Source: Halorubrum ruber (GTDB lineage: Archaea; Halobacteriota; Halobacteria; Halobacteriales; Haloferacaceae). From it: DNA of 64,000 nt. The stretch is from NCBI RefSeq assembly GCF_018228765.1, contig NZ_CP073695.1:372001-436000 (forward strand). The letters are read 5' to 3'. Shown piece after piece: positions 17,470-26,996 of this stretch; the first letter of the stretch is position 1; each line of letters begins with the position of its first letter. Both the position numbers and the translations under genes were made by a program. The notes under the pieces were generated by a model. It saw only the letters and a list, made by a program, of their open reading frames with translations, was not told the DNA's origin and did no database searches.

Positions 17470-18807
17470 TCAGATCGCCTCTCGGTACGCCTCCAGCGTC
17501 CGCTCGACGTCCTCCTCCGTGTGCGCGTAGGAGGTGAACTGGCACTCGAACTGGTTCGCGGTGAGGAACACGCCCCGGTCTTTCATCTCCTGCCAGAACA
17601 CGCGCTCCCAGCGGTCGGTCGCGGCCGCGGCGACGTCGGCGCCCGTCTTCGGGCAGTGGTCGTACCGGGCGCAGTCGGGGTCCTGTCGGCAGCCGCCCGC
17701 ACAGCAGTCGTCGACGTCGTCGGGCGCCTCGCGGGTGAAGATCGTCTTGAACATCGAGTCGGTGCCGACGACGGTGTACTCCGGCGCGCGCTCCGCGCAG
17801 ATCTCGGCGATCCCCTCGCGGAGCTTCCGGCCGAGCCGGTTGACATGCTCGTACACGTCGTTCTCGGCCGCGTACTCTAATCCGGCCTTCCCGGCCGCCA
17901 TCGTCACCGGGTGCCCGGAGAAGGTGCCGGACTGGAACACCTCGCCCGCGGGGGTGAACCCCTCGATGATGTCCGCCCGCCCGCCGATCGCGCCGACGGG
18001 GAACCCGCCGCCGATGATCTTCCCGAACGTCGTCACGTCCGGGGTGACGCCGAACTTCGACTGCGCGCAGCCGAGGCCGCCGACCCGGAACCCGGTGATC
18101 ACCTCGTCGAAGACGAGGAGGGAGCCGTGGTCGTCACAGAGGTCCCGCAGCGTCTCGTGGTACCCTTCTATCGGCATGACGATCCCCTTGTTGGCTAAGA
18201 TCGGCTCGACGAGGACGGCCGCGATCTCGTCGCCGTGTTCCGCGAACACTTCCTTCGCGGCCGCCTCGTCGTTGAACGGGATCGGGAGGGTGTGTTCGGC
18301 GAACTCCTCCGGGATCCCCGCCGTCGAGGGGCGGGCGTCGCCCGGCGACCCCTCGACGAGCGTCGACTCCTGCGCGCCGTGGTAGCCGCCCTGCATCACG
18401 ACGATCTTGTCGCGGTCGGTGTGGCCGCGCGCCAGCCGCACCGCCGAGACGGTCGCCTCCGTGCCGGAGTTGACGAAGCGGATCGACTCCACGCTCGGGA
18501 CGTGGCGGGCGACGAACTCGGCGTGTTCCACCTCGATCTCGGTCGGCGCGCCGTACATCGGCCCCTCCGCGACGTGCGACTGGACCGCGGCCTCGACCGG
18601 GTCCGGGAGGTCGTGGCCGTACAGTAGGGGGCCGTACCCCATCACCCAGTCGACGTAGCGGTTGCCGTCGGCGTCGATCACGTGGCCGCCGTCGCCGCGC
18701 TCGACGAAGAACGGGTGCGGCATCGTCGCCCGGACGGAGGAGTTGACGCCGCCCGGCATCACCGACAGCGCGCGGTCGTACAGGCCGCGCGAGCGCTCGT
18801 GGTTCAT
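17470..18807 (-). CDS. hemL: Glutamate-1-semialdehyde 2,1-aminomutase with a cysteine-rich insert
   Basis: Makes 5-aminolevulinate for haem and cobamide synthesis. The 445 residues show the PLP-enzyme landmarks [11 protein letters not shown] at the N-terminus, [29 protein letters not shown] and the PLP lysine in [18 protein letters not shown]. Near residues 366-392 there is an insert with five cysteines (CCAGGC, DPDC, YDHC) that bacterial HemL lacks as far as I recall. A metal or redox site there is a guess. Upstream lies a short TATA-like tract (18830-18840). Confidence 0.95.
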   Translation of the reverse strand: MNHERSRGLYDRALSVMPGGVNSSVRATMPHPFFVERGDGGHVIDADGNRYVDWVMGYGPLLYGHDLPDPVEAAVQSHVAEGPMYGAPTEIEVEHAEFVARHVPSVESIRFVNSGTEATVSAVRLARGHTDRDKIVVMQGGYHGAQESTLVEGSPGDARPSTAGIPEEFAEHTLPIPFNDEAAAKEVFAEHGDEIAAVLVEPILANKGIVMPIEGYHETLRDLCDDHGSLLVFDEVITGFRVGGLGCAQSKFGVTPDVTTFGKIIGGGFPVGAIGGRADIIEGFTPAGEVFQSGTFSGHPVTMAAGKAGLEYAAENDVYEHVNRLGRKLREGIAEICAERAPEYTVVGTDSMFKTIFTREAPDDVDDCCAGGCRQDPDCARYDHCPKTGADVAAAATDRWERVFWQEMKDRGVFLTANQFECQFTSYAHTEEDVERTLEAYREAI

Positions 18808-18923
18808 ACCGATCGGTTGGAGCGTCGGGCTGAAAGTAGTTGCCGAACCGGGCGAACCGGTTCGGACGCCGAAAAGGGACCGCGTCGGTTCGAGCGCTAC
18901 GCGCCTCCACCGTCTCCGGTCCG

Positions 18924-18975
18924 GTCGCTACACTGCCTCCGGGCCGGTCGTCGCTACACTGCCTCCGGGCCGGTC
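18924..18975. repeat. 26-bp tandem duplication at the 3' end of the amt-glnK gene
   Basis: Bases 18924-18949 and 18950-18975 are identical. The second copy contains the stop codon (18954-18956) and the last codons of the fusion gene, so the first copy is untranslated. A recent slippage or duplication. Confidence 0.85.
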
Positions 18976-20681
18976 ACGCCCGTGCGGACCTGGAGCGCGT
19001 CCTCGACCGGCATGATGAACACCTTGCCGTCGCCGGGCTCGCCGGTCTCGGCGGCGTCGGCGATCGCCTCCGCCACCTCGTCGGCCGGGATGTCGGCGAC
19101 GACGACCTCGACTTTCACCTTCTGGTGGAGGTCGACGGTGAACTCCTCGCCGCGCCACTGGCCCTTCTTCGCGGGCTGGCTGCCGCGGCCGGAGACGTTC
19201 GTCACCGTCAGCGAGGGCGCGTTGATCTCCGCGAGCGACTGCTTGATGTCCCCGAGCTTGTCGGGGCGGACGACCGCGGTGACCATCTTGATCTCCGTGC
19301 CCGCCTCCGCGCCGCCGTCAGCGCGCGGGGACTCGCCGTCGGACTCGGTCGTGTCGACCACGGACGGACCGCCGTCGGTCGCGACGCGGTCGCCGCCGAA
19401 CTCGGGGTAGGTCTCGACGCCGTGCTCGGAGATGTCGAGCCCCTCCTGCTCGTGTTCCGCGGTGACGCGCGCCTCGCCGGAGACCTTGAGGACGTACCAG
19501 ACGGCGGCGGTCGCGGTGAGCGTCCAGCCGCCGATGATGACGACGCCGGTCAGCTGCGCGACGAAGTGCGCGCCGATGCCCGCGCTGAGCTCGCCCGGCG
19601 CGGCGACGAACGGGAACAGCAGCGTGCCGAGGACGCCGGCGCTCCCGTGGACCGGGAACACCGCGCAGACGTCGTCGATCTTCAGCGTGTCCGAGACGAA
19701 CTCGAAGACGAGGGGGAGCTGTCCGCCGGCGAGGAGGCCGACGACCAGCGCGCCCCACCACGCCGTGGTGTCCGGGATCGCGGTGATGCCGACGAGTCCC
19801 GCAAGCAGCCCGTTGGCGACGTACAGCGTGTCGACCTTCCCGGTGCGGAGCCACACGACGGTCGCGGCGCCGATCCCGCCGGCCGCCATCGCAATGGTCG
19901 TCCCCATCGCGACGAGGTTGAGCGTCAGCGTGTTGAACACGCCGCCGCTGACGACGGAGGCCGTGCCGACGTTGAACCCGTACCAGCCGAACGCGAGGAC
20001 GAGCGTCCCCAGCACGGCGAACGTCAGCGAGTGACCGGGGATGACGTTCGTCGAGCCGTCCTTCGCGTAGCGGTCCATCCGCGGACCGAGGACGGCCGCC
20101 GCCGTGAGGCCCGCGATCCCGCCCATGCCGTGAACGATCATGCCGCCCGCGAAGTCGTGGAACGCGGTCCCGGTCAGCTGCGCGACGAGCCCGTCGCCCG
20201 ACGCCGACCAAGTGAACGCGATGACCATCGGGTAGATGACCGCGGCCAGCAGGAACGTGTACGTCACGTACGCGCGGAGCTTCGCGCGGCCGGCGACCGC
20301 CCCGGAGACGATCGTCGCGGCGGTCATCGCGAACACCGCGCCGTAGAGCCAGTTGACGTACGGGCCGACGACGCCCTCCTCGACGGCCAGTTCGCCGCCG
20401 GAGAACAGCGACCCGGCGGCGGAGGCGATCCCCGGCGAGCCGTTCACGAGGCTCGTGAACGCCGTGCCGATGAGGAAGAACACCGTCACCCCGACGCTCC
20501 ACGTCAGGAGGTTCTTCGTCAGCTGGTTGGCGACGTTCTTCGACCGCACCTGCCCGGCTTCGAGCATCGCGAAGCCGGCGTGCATGAAGAAGATGAGGAA
20601 CGTCACGACGAGGATCCACGTCCCGTTCATCGCGGACGCGAACGTGCTCGGATCGATCGTGGCGAGAACGCCGCCCGTCAT
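18954..20681 (-). CDS. Ammonium transporter fused to a PII (GlnK) regulator
   Basis: Residues 1 to about 400 form an Amt/MEP channel of about 11 membrane segments, with the conserved [19 protein letters not shown] and [10 protein letters not shown] segments. A linker of about 60 residues, rich in Asp and Gly, leads to a complete PII domain starting near residue 465 ([20 protein letters not shown]). The PII T-loop reads [20 protein letters not shown]: the glutamine that senses 2-oxoglutarate is kept, but the tyrosine at the uridylylation site is Phe. GGAGG precedes the ATG. The fusion puts channel and plug in one chain. Confidence 0.93.
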   Translation of the reverse strand: MTGGVLATIDPSTFASAMNGTWILVVTFLIFFMHAGFAMLEAGQVRSKNVANQLTKNLLTWSVGVTVFFLIGTAFTSLVNGSPGIASAAGSLFSGGELAVEEGVVGPYVNWLYGAVFAMTAATIVSGAVAGRAKLRAYVTYTFLLAAVIYPMVIAFTWSASGDGLVAQLTGTAFHDFAGGMIVHGMGGIAGLTAAAVLGPRMDRYAKDGSTNVIPGHSLTFAVLGTLVLAFGWYGFNVGTASVVSGGVFNTLTLNLVAMGTTIAMAAGGIGAATVVWLRTGKVDTLYVANGLLAGLVGITAIPDTTAWWGALVVGLLAGGQLPLVFEFVSDTLKIDDVCAVFPVHGSAGVLGTLLFPFVAAPGELSAGIGAHFVAQLTGVVIIGGWTLTATAAVWYVLKVSGEARVTAEHEQEGLDISEHGVETYPEFGGDRVATDGGPSVVDTTESDGESPRADGGAEAGTEIKMVTAVVRPDKLGDIKQSLAEINAPSLTVTNVSGRGSQPAKKGQWRGEEFTVDLHQKVKVEVVVADIPADEVAEAIADAAETGEPGDGKVFIMPVEDALQVRTGVTGPEAV

Positions 20682-21178
20682 GATTCCTCCACCTCTACTG
20701 AACGACTGTCCGGTTCACGCTTCGTTTCGCTCGTGTTCATGCGCTGAATCACGTTTCGACTCCCGGGAACGACTACATATAAACATTAGAGTTGAGTTTC
20801 ACAAAAAAGAGAGTTGATAATACGATGCTCGTCCGATATAAGGAGATGTCTATGGAATATAAGGACGTTTTTTCGCGGATTTCGCGGCAATCGTTGCGCT
20901 CGAAGCGGACGAGCGTTGTGTAAAATTTCTATCTATTCAGCCGCGATCCCTCGCCGACGGCCGCTCTGCGCCCATGCGCGGCCGGTTCTGGCGAGTATTG
21001 CCACGCCGCCGTCTCGCGATTCGCCGCCGTACGGGGCGTCCTCCGCGAATTCGGACGGTTGGAGGCCTCTCGGTGAAAATTGACGTTCGTCAACCCGATC
21101 TCCCGTTTGCCGACCGATTCGATCGATCGGTGGCGGTTCGACGCGATCACCGGTCGACTAACGCCGGCGAAACCTCGC
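20682..21178. other. Intergenic region upstream of the amt fusion, no gene seen
   Basis: A TATA-like box for the amt gene (tttatatg on the minus strand, about 20775) lies in an A+T-rich tract. Two short repeats of atataagga stand at about 20835 and 20857 on the plus strand. The remaining bases up to the radA stop carry only frames that do not look protein-like. An unannotated short RNA cannot be excluded. Confidence 0.4.
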
Positions 21179-22210
21179 TTACTCCGGTTTCAGTCCCTCG
21201 TTCTGGACGCGCATCACGGCCTCGCCGTCGGCGAGGTTCGGCGCGTCGACGAGGCGGACGATCCGCTTGTCGCCCTTCGACTTCCGGAGGTAGATCCGGA
21301 AGGTGGAGGCGTGGCCGAGGATGTTGCCGCCGATCGCCTGGGTCGGGTCGCCGAAGTAGGAGTCCGGGTTCGATGCGACCTGGTTGGTGACGAGGATGGC
21401 GGTGTTGTACAGGTCGCCGAGCCGCATCAGGTCGTGGAGGTGCTTGTTGAGCTTCTGCTGTCGTTCGGCGAGCTCGCCCCGGCCGACGTACTCCGCGCGG
21501 AAGTGCGCGGTGAGCGAGTCGACGCAGACGATCCGGATCGGCCACTCCGTCTCCTCGTGTTCGCCAGCCAGCTCTTTCGCCTTCTCGGCGAGCAGGATCT
21601 GGTGGTTGGAGTTGAACGCCTTCGCGACGTGGATCTGGTCCAAGAACGCGTCGACCAGGTCCTCCAAGGCCGCCTCATCGTTCGGGGTGCCCTCGATCTC
21701 GCGGCGCTCCATCTCGTCGGCGAGGATCTCGTCGTCGAGCCCGCGGACCATGTCGTCGATCCGCTCCGGGCGGAACGTGTCCTCGGAGTCGACGAAGATG
21801 CAGCCGCCCTCTAAGCCGCCGTTCTCCTTCGAGAGCTGGACGTTGACGGCCATCTGGTGGGTGACCTGCGACTTCCCGGAGCCGAACTCGCCGTACACTT
21901 CCGTGATCGACTGGGTCTCGATGCCGCCGCCGAGCAGGTCGTCGACCTCGTCGATCTGCCAGGAGAGCTTGCCGATCTCCTGGCGGCGTTCGAGCACGGT
22001 CGCGCCCGTCTCGAAGCCGCCGACGTCGGCGGCCTCGCGGGCGGCGTTGATGATGTCGCTGGCGGACGACTCGCCGATGTCGGCGGTGTTGGACATCTCG
22101 CCGGGGCTCGCGACCGCGATCGACTGGTAGCTCTCGAATCCGTTGTCAACGAGCTTGTCCGCGGTCGCCGGGCCGACGCCGGGGAGGTCCTCGAGTTCGT
22201 CTTCAGGCAT
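21179..22210 (-). CDS. radA: DNA repair and recombination protein RadA
   Basis: Archaeal RecA/Rad51 recombinase, 343 residues, forming filaments on single-stranded DNA. The N-terminal helix-hairpin-helix ([13 protein letters not shown]) is at residues 8-20, Walker A GEFGSGKS at 107-114, Walker [14 protein letters not shown], and loop 2 follows [13 protein letters not shown] 22210 is preferred over an in-frame GTG six bases earlier because family members begin [13 protein letters not shown] and the TATA box at 22236-22244 fits it. Confidence 0.97.
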   Translation of the reverse strand: MPEDELEDLPGVGPATADKLVDNGFESYQSIAVASPGEMSNTADIGESSASDIINAAREAADVGGFETGATVLERRQEIGKLSWQIDEVDDLLGGGIETQSITEVYGEFGSGKSQVTHQMAVNVQLSKENGGLEGGCIFVDSEDTFRPERIDDMVRGLDDEILADEMERREIEGTPNDEAALEDLVDAFLDQIHVAKAFNSNHQILLAEKAKELAGEHEETEWPIRIVCVDSLTAHFRAEYVGRGELAERQQKLNKHLHDLMRLGDLYNTAILVTNQVASNPDSYFGDPTQAIGGNILGHASTFRIYLRKSKGDKRIVRLVDAPNLADGEAVMRVQNEGLKPE

Positions 22211-22235
22211 GTACACGTGGCTTGTTCCCCATCCC

Positions 22236-22244
22236 GTATAAAGA
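22236..22244 (-). promoter_or_regulatory. Likely radA promoter (TATA box)
   Basis: Minus strand tctttatac is centred about 30 bases before the ATG at 22210, giving a nearly leaderless transcript. Confidence 0.55.
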
Positions 22245-22404
22245 CTGGTTTACACCCCAGTGAAAGTAAAAATCGCGTGGGGACCGCGCTCCGGAATGGC
22301 TCGGTGCCGTATAAATGGTCTCGGGCCGACGCGTGGACGCGGCGATCGGGCGAAACTGGTCGGTTCGGCCGATCGATCAGCGACGGCGCCGCGGCGCAAG
22401 CGCC

Positions 22405-22905
22405 TCAGAAGCCGACGCGGCGGACGTAGTCGAGGTCGCGGATCTCCACGAGCAGGTCGCCCGACAGGTCGGCGTCGGTGATCACGTACAGCTTCGGGTC
22501 GTCGGTGAACTCGGGGTCCTCGCTCAGCACCTGCCGGATCGAGACGCCGCGGTCGGCGAGGATGGACGTGACCTCGGCGACGATCCCGGCCTCGTCGGCG
22601 GCCGCGACCTCGATGGTGAGGACCGTCAGATCCAAGACCGGCGCGAGATCCATCAGGCTCGGGATCGACGAGATGTTGGTGAAGATGCGCTTCAGCTCGG
22701 GGTCCGCCAGGATCGCGTCCGTCGTCGAGTCCACGACGCGGCGGTCGACGTCGAGCTCGCGCGCGATGCCGGTGTAGGGGATCTCGATCCCGCCGGAGAC
22801 GACCCGCCCCTCCTCGTTGACCGAGAAGCCGCGCTCCAGGAACAGCCGGATGACGGCCTGCTGGCTGGGTGACCCCTCGAACTTCTCGAGGATCTCGTCG
22901 AACAT
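22405..22905 (-). CDS. Small HTH plus ACT-domain protein, probable amino-acid-responsive regulator
   Basis: 166 residues. The N-terminal half (MFDEILEKFEGSPSQQAVIR to about residue 75) looks like a winged helix, with IARELDVDRRVVDSTTDAIL as the recognition part. The C-terminal half is an ACT fold (LTVLTIEVAAADEAGIVAEV, then ILADRGVSIRQVLSEDPEF). This pairing matches an uncharacterised archaeal family that I recall as COG1707. The ligand is unknown. It stands alone between radA and a membrane protein. Confidence 0.8.
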   Translation of the reverse strand: MFDEILEKFEGSPSQQAVIRLFLERGFSVNEEGRVVSGGIEIPYTGIARELDVDRRVVDSTTDAILADPELKRIFTNISSIPSLMDLAPVLDLTVLTIEVAAADEAGIVAEVTSILADRGVSIRQVLSEDPEFTDDPKLYVITDADLSGDLLVEIRDLDYVRRVGF

Positions 22906-22959
22906 TCGTTGCTACGGTGGTCGTCGCCGAGGTGTTAAAAAACGGCGCACTGCCGCGCC

Positions 22960-23433
22960 TCAGTTCGCGACCGCCGAGTAGACGCCGCCGAGGACCGCGC
23001 CGTAGACGACGTGGCCGACGAGGCTCTCGACGCCGACGTTCGGCAGCGGCGGCGCGCCCGGGAAGCCGACGGCGCCCAGCCAGATCGGCATCGCGATCAC
23101 CGCGAGCGCGACCCAGACGAGGAGGCCGTAGGCCGCCCCGACGCCGAGGCCCGTTCCGACCGAGTCGCCGAGCCTCGGCCGCACGCCCGCGATCGCGGCG
23201 AACCCGAGCCCGATGACCGCGCCGTGGGACATGTGGATCGCCCAGCCGACGGCGCCGGCGGGGCCTTCGATGCCGTACATCGCCGGGATCGCCATCTGTA
23301 ATACGCCAGGAGTCATCGCCGACATCATCGCGCCGAAGACGAGCCCGCCGACCAGTCCGCCGGCCACGCCCGCCCGCCAGTTTCCGGTCTCCGTCGATAC
23401 CCCCTCCGTCGTGGTCGCCGTTTCGGTTGCCAT
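22960..23433 (-). CDS. Conserved haloarchaeal membrane protein, function unknown
   Basis: 157 residues with a 20-residue polar Thr/Glu-rich start and about four hydrophobic segments rich in Gly and Ala. It has the characteristic HMSHGAVIGLGFAAIAGV and VESLVGHVVYGAVLGGVYS. I recall a haloarchaeal family of this kind (DUF6789) but cannot confirm it. ATG 23433 is preceded by a purine-rich ribosome site; the longer frame to 23526 crosses the promoter and is less likely. Confidence 0.7.
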   Translation of the reverse strand: MATETATTTEGVSTETGNWRAGVAGGLVGGLVFGAMMSAMTPGVLQMAIPAMYGIEGPAGAVGWAIHMSHGAVIGLGFAAIAGVRPRLGDSVGTGLGVGAAYGLLVWVALAVIAMPIWLGAVGFPGAPPLPNVGVESLVGHVVYGAVLGGVYSAVAN

Positions 23434-23614
23434 CTCGCCTCTGCTTTCGCGCAAGAACCGGTAGTATATGCCGGAATTATGTGGTAACGACGCACACGCC
23501 CGAAAGTTATAAATTTTCGAAACCAACTACCGTCAAAATTTGACCGCCGCCGGCCCGAACCACTTCCGCCCCGCCACCCGACTCCTTTTGGCCGGTGGCG
23601 CCGAACCCCACCCC

Positions 23615-25840
23615 GTGTCAGAGTCGCCGCACCTGCGGTTCTTCCCGTACGAGGAACCCTACCCGAACCAGCGCGAGGCGATGGACAGGGTCGCCAACGC
23701 GCTGGACCGGGGCCAGGACGTGCTGTTCGAGGGCGCGCCCGGGACGGGGAAGACCCTCTCCGCGCTCGTGCCCGCGCTCGAACACGCCCGCGAGCACGAC
23801 CGCACGGTCGTCATCACGACCAACGTCCACCAGCAGATGCGGCAGTTCGTCGAGGACGCGCGCGCGATCACCCGCGAGGAGCCGATCCGCGCGGTCGTCT
23901 TCAAGGGGAAGTCGTCGATGTGCCACATCGACGTCGACTACCAGGAGTGTCAGACCCTCCGGGACACCACCCGCGAGATGGTGGAGACGGAGAGCGAGGT
24001 GCGCGAGCTGGAGTCGCGCCAGCGCGAGCTGCTGGCGGAGAGCCGCGAGGGTGACGCGGGCGCCGCGGAGGCGCGCGAGGCGATCATGGAGGAGCTCGAC
24101 GAGCTCGAGGCGGAAGTCGACGAGTACGAGACCGCCAACGTCTGCGAGCACTACCGCAACAACCTCACCCGCGACACCGACGAGTTCTTCTCGTGGCTCT
24201 TCGACGACGTCCGGACGCCCGACGACGTGTACGAGTACGCCGACGAGCGCGAGCTGTGCGGCTACGAGCTGTTAAAAGAGGGGATGGAGGGGGTCGACCT
24301 CGTCGTCTGCAACTACCACCACCTGCTCGACCCGAACATCCGCGAGCAGTTCTTCCGGTGGATCGACCGCGACCCGAGCGAGATAGTCACCGTCTTCGAC
24401 GAGGCGCACAACATCGAGGACGCCGCGCGCGACCACGCCACCCGGACGCTGACGGAGAACACCCTCGACGCCGCGCTCGACGAGCTGGCCGACAGCGACG
24501 ACTCCCGCGCGGAGCCCGCGGAGAACGTCCTCCGCGCCTTCCGCGACGCCCTCGTCGAGACGTACGAGGACGGGCTCGGGTTCGGCGGGGTCGACGAGAG
24601 CTGGGAGGACGTCTCGATCGCCAACGACGACCGCCGCGACGACCTCACGCTGGCGTTCCTCCGCAACTACGAGGGGAAGGGGATCGACACGGAGGCGGAG
24701 CTCGCCGTCCAGCTCGGCCAGGCGATAGACGAGGAGTACGAGCGCCGCTACCGCGACGGGGAGGCGACGACCCGGTCGGAGTCGCAGACGCTCGCGGCCG
24801 CCCGGTTCGTCGCGACGTGGATGGACGAGGGCGCGGAGTTCGGCCAGTACCCGGTGGTCTCCGTCCGGCGCGACGCGGGTACTGACGAGGTGTACGGCCG
24901 CGCGGAGCTGTACACCTGTATCCCGCGGAACGTCACCAGCGAGCTGTTCGACGAGGTGGCCGCCTCCGTCCTGATGAGCGCGACGCTGCGCCCGTTCGAC
25001 GTGACCGAGGACGTGCTGGGGTTAGAGGACGTCGCGTCGATGGCCTACGAGATGGGCTACCCCGAGGCGAACCGCCGGACCTTCGCCGCCGACGTGCCGC
25101 CGCTTTTCGCCTCGGACCGCAACGACCCGGAGACGCAGGAAGCGGTGTCGTCGCTGCTCCGCGACGCGATCCGGTTCACGCCCGGCAACACGCTCGCCTT
25201 CTTCCCCTCGTACGCCGAGGCCGAGCGCTACCACGAGCGTCTCGCCGGTGGGAGCGGGAGAAGCGCCCCGAGCGGCGGCGACGCGAGACGCGGGTCGGAG
25301 GGAGGGAACGACGCCCCCCTCGGCTCGATCCACCTCGACGGGCCGGGCGTCGACGAGGAGCGACTCCGCAGCGAGTTCGTCGCAAGCGACGGCGCCGCGC
25401 TGTTCACCTCGCTGTGGGGGACGCTCGGCGAGGGGGTGAGCTTCGACGGCGACGACGCCCGCACGGTCGTCGTCGTGGGCGTCCCGTACCCGCACCTCTC
25501 GGACCGCACCGAGGCGGTTCAGGACGCCTACGACCGGGCGTTCGCGGACCGCGACCGCTCCCGCGACCCGGGGTGGATGTACGCCGTCGAGATCCCGACG
25601 ATCCGCAAGACGCGACAGGCGCTCGGCCGGGTGATCCGCGGCCCCGACGACTTCGGCGTCCGGATCCTCGCGGACCGCCGCTACACGACCGCCGACATGG
25701 GGAAGTACTCGGTCCGTTCCGCCTTCCCGCCCGAGGAGCGCGAGGAGCTGCTCGACGTCGACCCCGAGAAGCTGAAGTTCGCGATGCTGAACTTCTACCA
25801 AGATCACGACGCGTACGACGGGCCGCCGCCGTCACCGTGA
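23615..25840 (+). CDS. XPD/Rad3-type ATP-dependent DNA helicase with iron-sulphur domain
   Basis: Superfamily 2 helicase, 741 residues. Walker A GAPGTGKTLSAL is at residues 43-54, and the DEAH box in VFDEAHNIED near 262. Four cysteines between them (SMCHID, YQECQ, NVCEHY, ELCGYE) fit the 4Fe-4S domain of XPD-type helicases. C-terminal motifs include SATLRPF and the arginine-finger region QALGRVIRGPDDFG. GTG 23615 starts the conserved region. A TTG at 23540 would fit the TATA box at about 23508 as a leaderless start, so the N-terminus is not certain. Confidence 0.9.
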   Translation: MSESPHLRFFPYEEPYPNQREAMDRVANALDRGQDVLFEGAPGTGKTLSALVPALEHAREHDRTVVITTNVHQQMRQFVEDARAITREEPIRAVVFKGKSSMCHIDVDYQECQTLRDTTREMVETESEVRELESRQRELLAESREGDAGAAEAREAIMEELDELEAEVDEYETANVCEHYRNNLTRDTDEFFSWLFDDVRTPDDVYEYADERELCGYELLKEGMEGVDLVVCNYHHLLDPNIREQFFRWIDRDPSEIVTVFDEAHNIEDAARDHATRTLTENTLDAALDELADSDDSRAEPAENVLRAFRDALVETYEDGLGFGGVDESWEDVSIANDDRRDDLTLAFLRNYEGKGIDTEAELAVQLGQAIDEEYERRYRDGEATTRSESQTLAAARFVATWMDEGAEFGQYPVVSVRRDAGTDEVYGRAELYTCIPRNVTSELFDEVAASVLMSATLRPFDVTEDVLGLEDVASMAYEMGYPEANRRTFAADVPPLFASDRNDPETQEAVSSLLRDAIRFTPGNTLAFFPSYAEAERYHERLAGGSGRSAPSGGDARRGSEGGNDAPLGSIHLDGPGVDEERLRSEFVASDGAALFTSLWGTLGEGVSFDGDDARTVVVVGVPYPHLSDRTEAVQDAYDRAFADRDRSRDPGWMYAVEIPTIRKTRQALGRVIRGPDDFGVRILADRRYTTADMGKYSVRSAFPPEEREELLDVDPEKLKFAMLNFYQDHDAYDGPPPSP

Positions 25841-25910
25841 TCTCCGTCGAGCGCGAGAACTGCCGCCGCCGCCGCGACGCGGGAGCGCGCGAGGACCATC
25901 TCTGCCGATC

Positions 25911-26270
25911 TCACCCGGGCATCGACGCGAGCAGGATCGAGGCCACGAGCAGGAGCCCGCTGAGCAGCGTCGTGACCACGACGTGGATCAGCGTCATCAC
26001 GGCCACGGCCCGCCGGGGCTGCTCGTAGCTCCACCAGAACATCGTCCCGTCGACGAGGAGCGCGGCGAGGAGGATGAGCGCCCCGGAGAGCTCGAACGCG
26101 TTCCCGACGACGCTTATCACCGCGGGCAGCGGGCCGACGTAGAGGGCGCGCCGCGGGTCGACGTCGCCGAGGACGTTCCGAGCCGCGATGTGCGCGGTCA
26201 GCGAGAGGAACAGCGCCAACAGGACGGTCGTCCCGAGCACGGAGACCGGCGTCACCGTCTGTAAGAGCAT
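25911..26270 (-). CDS. Four-helix membrane protein, function unknown
   Basis: 119 residues with four predicted membrane segments (residues about 8-30, 48-70, 76-82 as a short loop region, and 88-115). Polar residues are few. It contains ARNVLGDVDPRRALYVGPLP between the first two segments. It is a conserved type in haloarchaea as far as I recall, without known role. It follows tbp in the same direction, after 81 bases. Confidence 0.65.
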   Translation of the reverse strand: MLLQTVTPVSVLGTTVLLALFLSLTAHIAARNVLGDVDPRRALYVGPLPAVISVVGNAFELSGALILLAALLVDGTMFWWSYEQPRRAVAVMTLIHVVVTTLLSGLLLVASILLASMPG

Positions 26271-26351
26271 GGTCGGTCTACGGGACGAGGGGTAAAAGTG
26301 GCCGCGGAATGCGACCGCGGCAAGTCCGCGTTCCGTCTCCGTTCCGCCGCG

Positions 26352-26912
26352 TCACTCCAGTAGTCCGAGCCCATTCAGCTCCTCGACGATCACGTCGACG
26401 GCGGCCGCGGCGTCCTCGGGGCTCGTGCCGCCGGTGACGACCACCTTGCCGCTCCCGAACAGCAGCGCGACGACCTCCGGCTCGTCGAGGCGATAGACGA
26501 GCCCGGGGAACTGCTCCGGCTCGTACTCGATGTGTTCCAGCCCGAGGCCGATCGCGATCGCGTTCAGGTTCAGGCTCTTGCCCAGGTCGGCCGAGGTGAC
26601 GATGTTCTGGACCGTTATCTCCGGGTCCTCGATCGGGATCTGGAGCGCGCGGAGCTCGTCGAAGACGATGTCGAGGCTCTCGTGGACCGCCTCGATCGAG
26701 TTCGCGCCGGTGCAGACGATCTTGCCCGAGCGGAAGATGAGGGCGGCCGACTTCGGGTCCGTGGTGCGGTAGACGAGCCCGGGGAACTGCTCGGGGTCGT
26801 AGTCGGCGCCCTCGAGGTCCATCGCGACGCTCTGGAGATCGAGCTCCTGTCCGATCCCCGTGGAAGCGACGACGTTCTCTACGGTGATCGTCTCCTTCGG
26901 GTCGGCCGTCAT
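26352..26912 (-). CDS. tbp: TATA-box binding protein
   Basis: General transcription factor that recruits TFB and RNA polymerase. The 186 residues are two direct repeats of the saddle fold: ITVENVVASTGIGQELDLQ with EQFPGLVYRTTDPKSAALIF, and ITVQNIVTSADLGKSLNLN with EQFPGLVYRLDEPEVVALLF. The acidic C-terminus is typical for halophiles. A TATA-like box at about 26938-26946 (minus strand) lies 27 bases upstream of its own ATG. Confidence 0.98.
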   Translation of the reverse strand: MTADPKETITVENVVASTGIGQELDLQSVAMDLEGADYDPEQFPGLVYRTTDPKSAALIFRSGKIVCTGANSIEAVHESLDIVFDELRALQIPIEDPEITVQNIVTSADLGKSLNLNAIAIGLGLEHIEYEPEQFPGLVYRLDEPEVVALLFGSGKVVVTGGTSPEDAAAAVDVIVEELNGLGLLE

Positions 26913-26996
26913 TACCTCTATTCTCGCCCGAACGCCGTAAAAAGGTGGCTGGTCGGAACCGCCACGCTATTGGCGCCGCCGCGCGGAGCCGTCGGC

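Noticed and set aside
18840-20747. Plus-strand frame of 635 codons over the amt fusion
   Set aside because: Antisense shadow of the transporter; Arg/Asp-rich with no motifs.
20814-21083. Plus-strand frame of 89 codons upstream of the amt fusion
   Set aside because: Arg/Ser/Pro-rich and cysteine-containing without pattern; it overlaps the amt promoter region and has no ribosome site or TATA box of its own.
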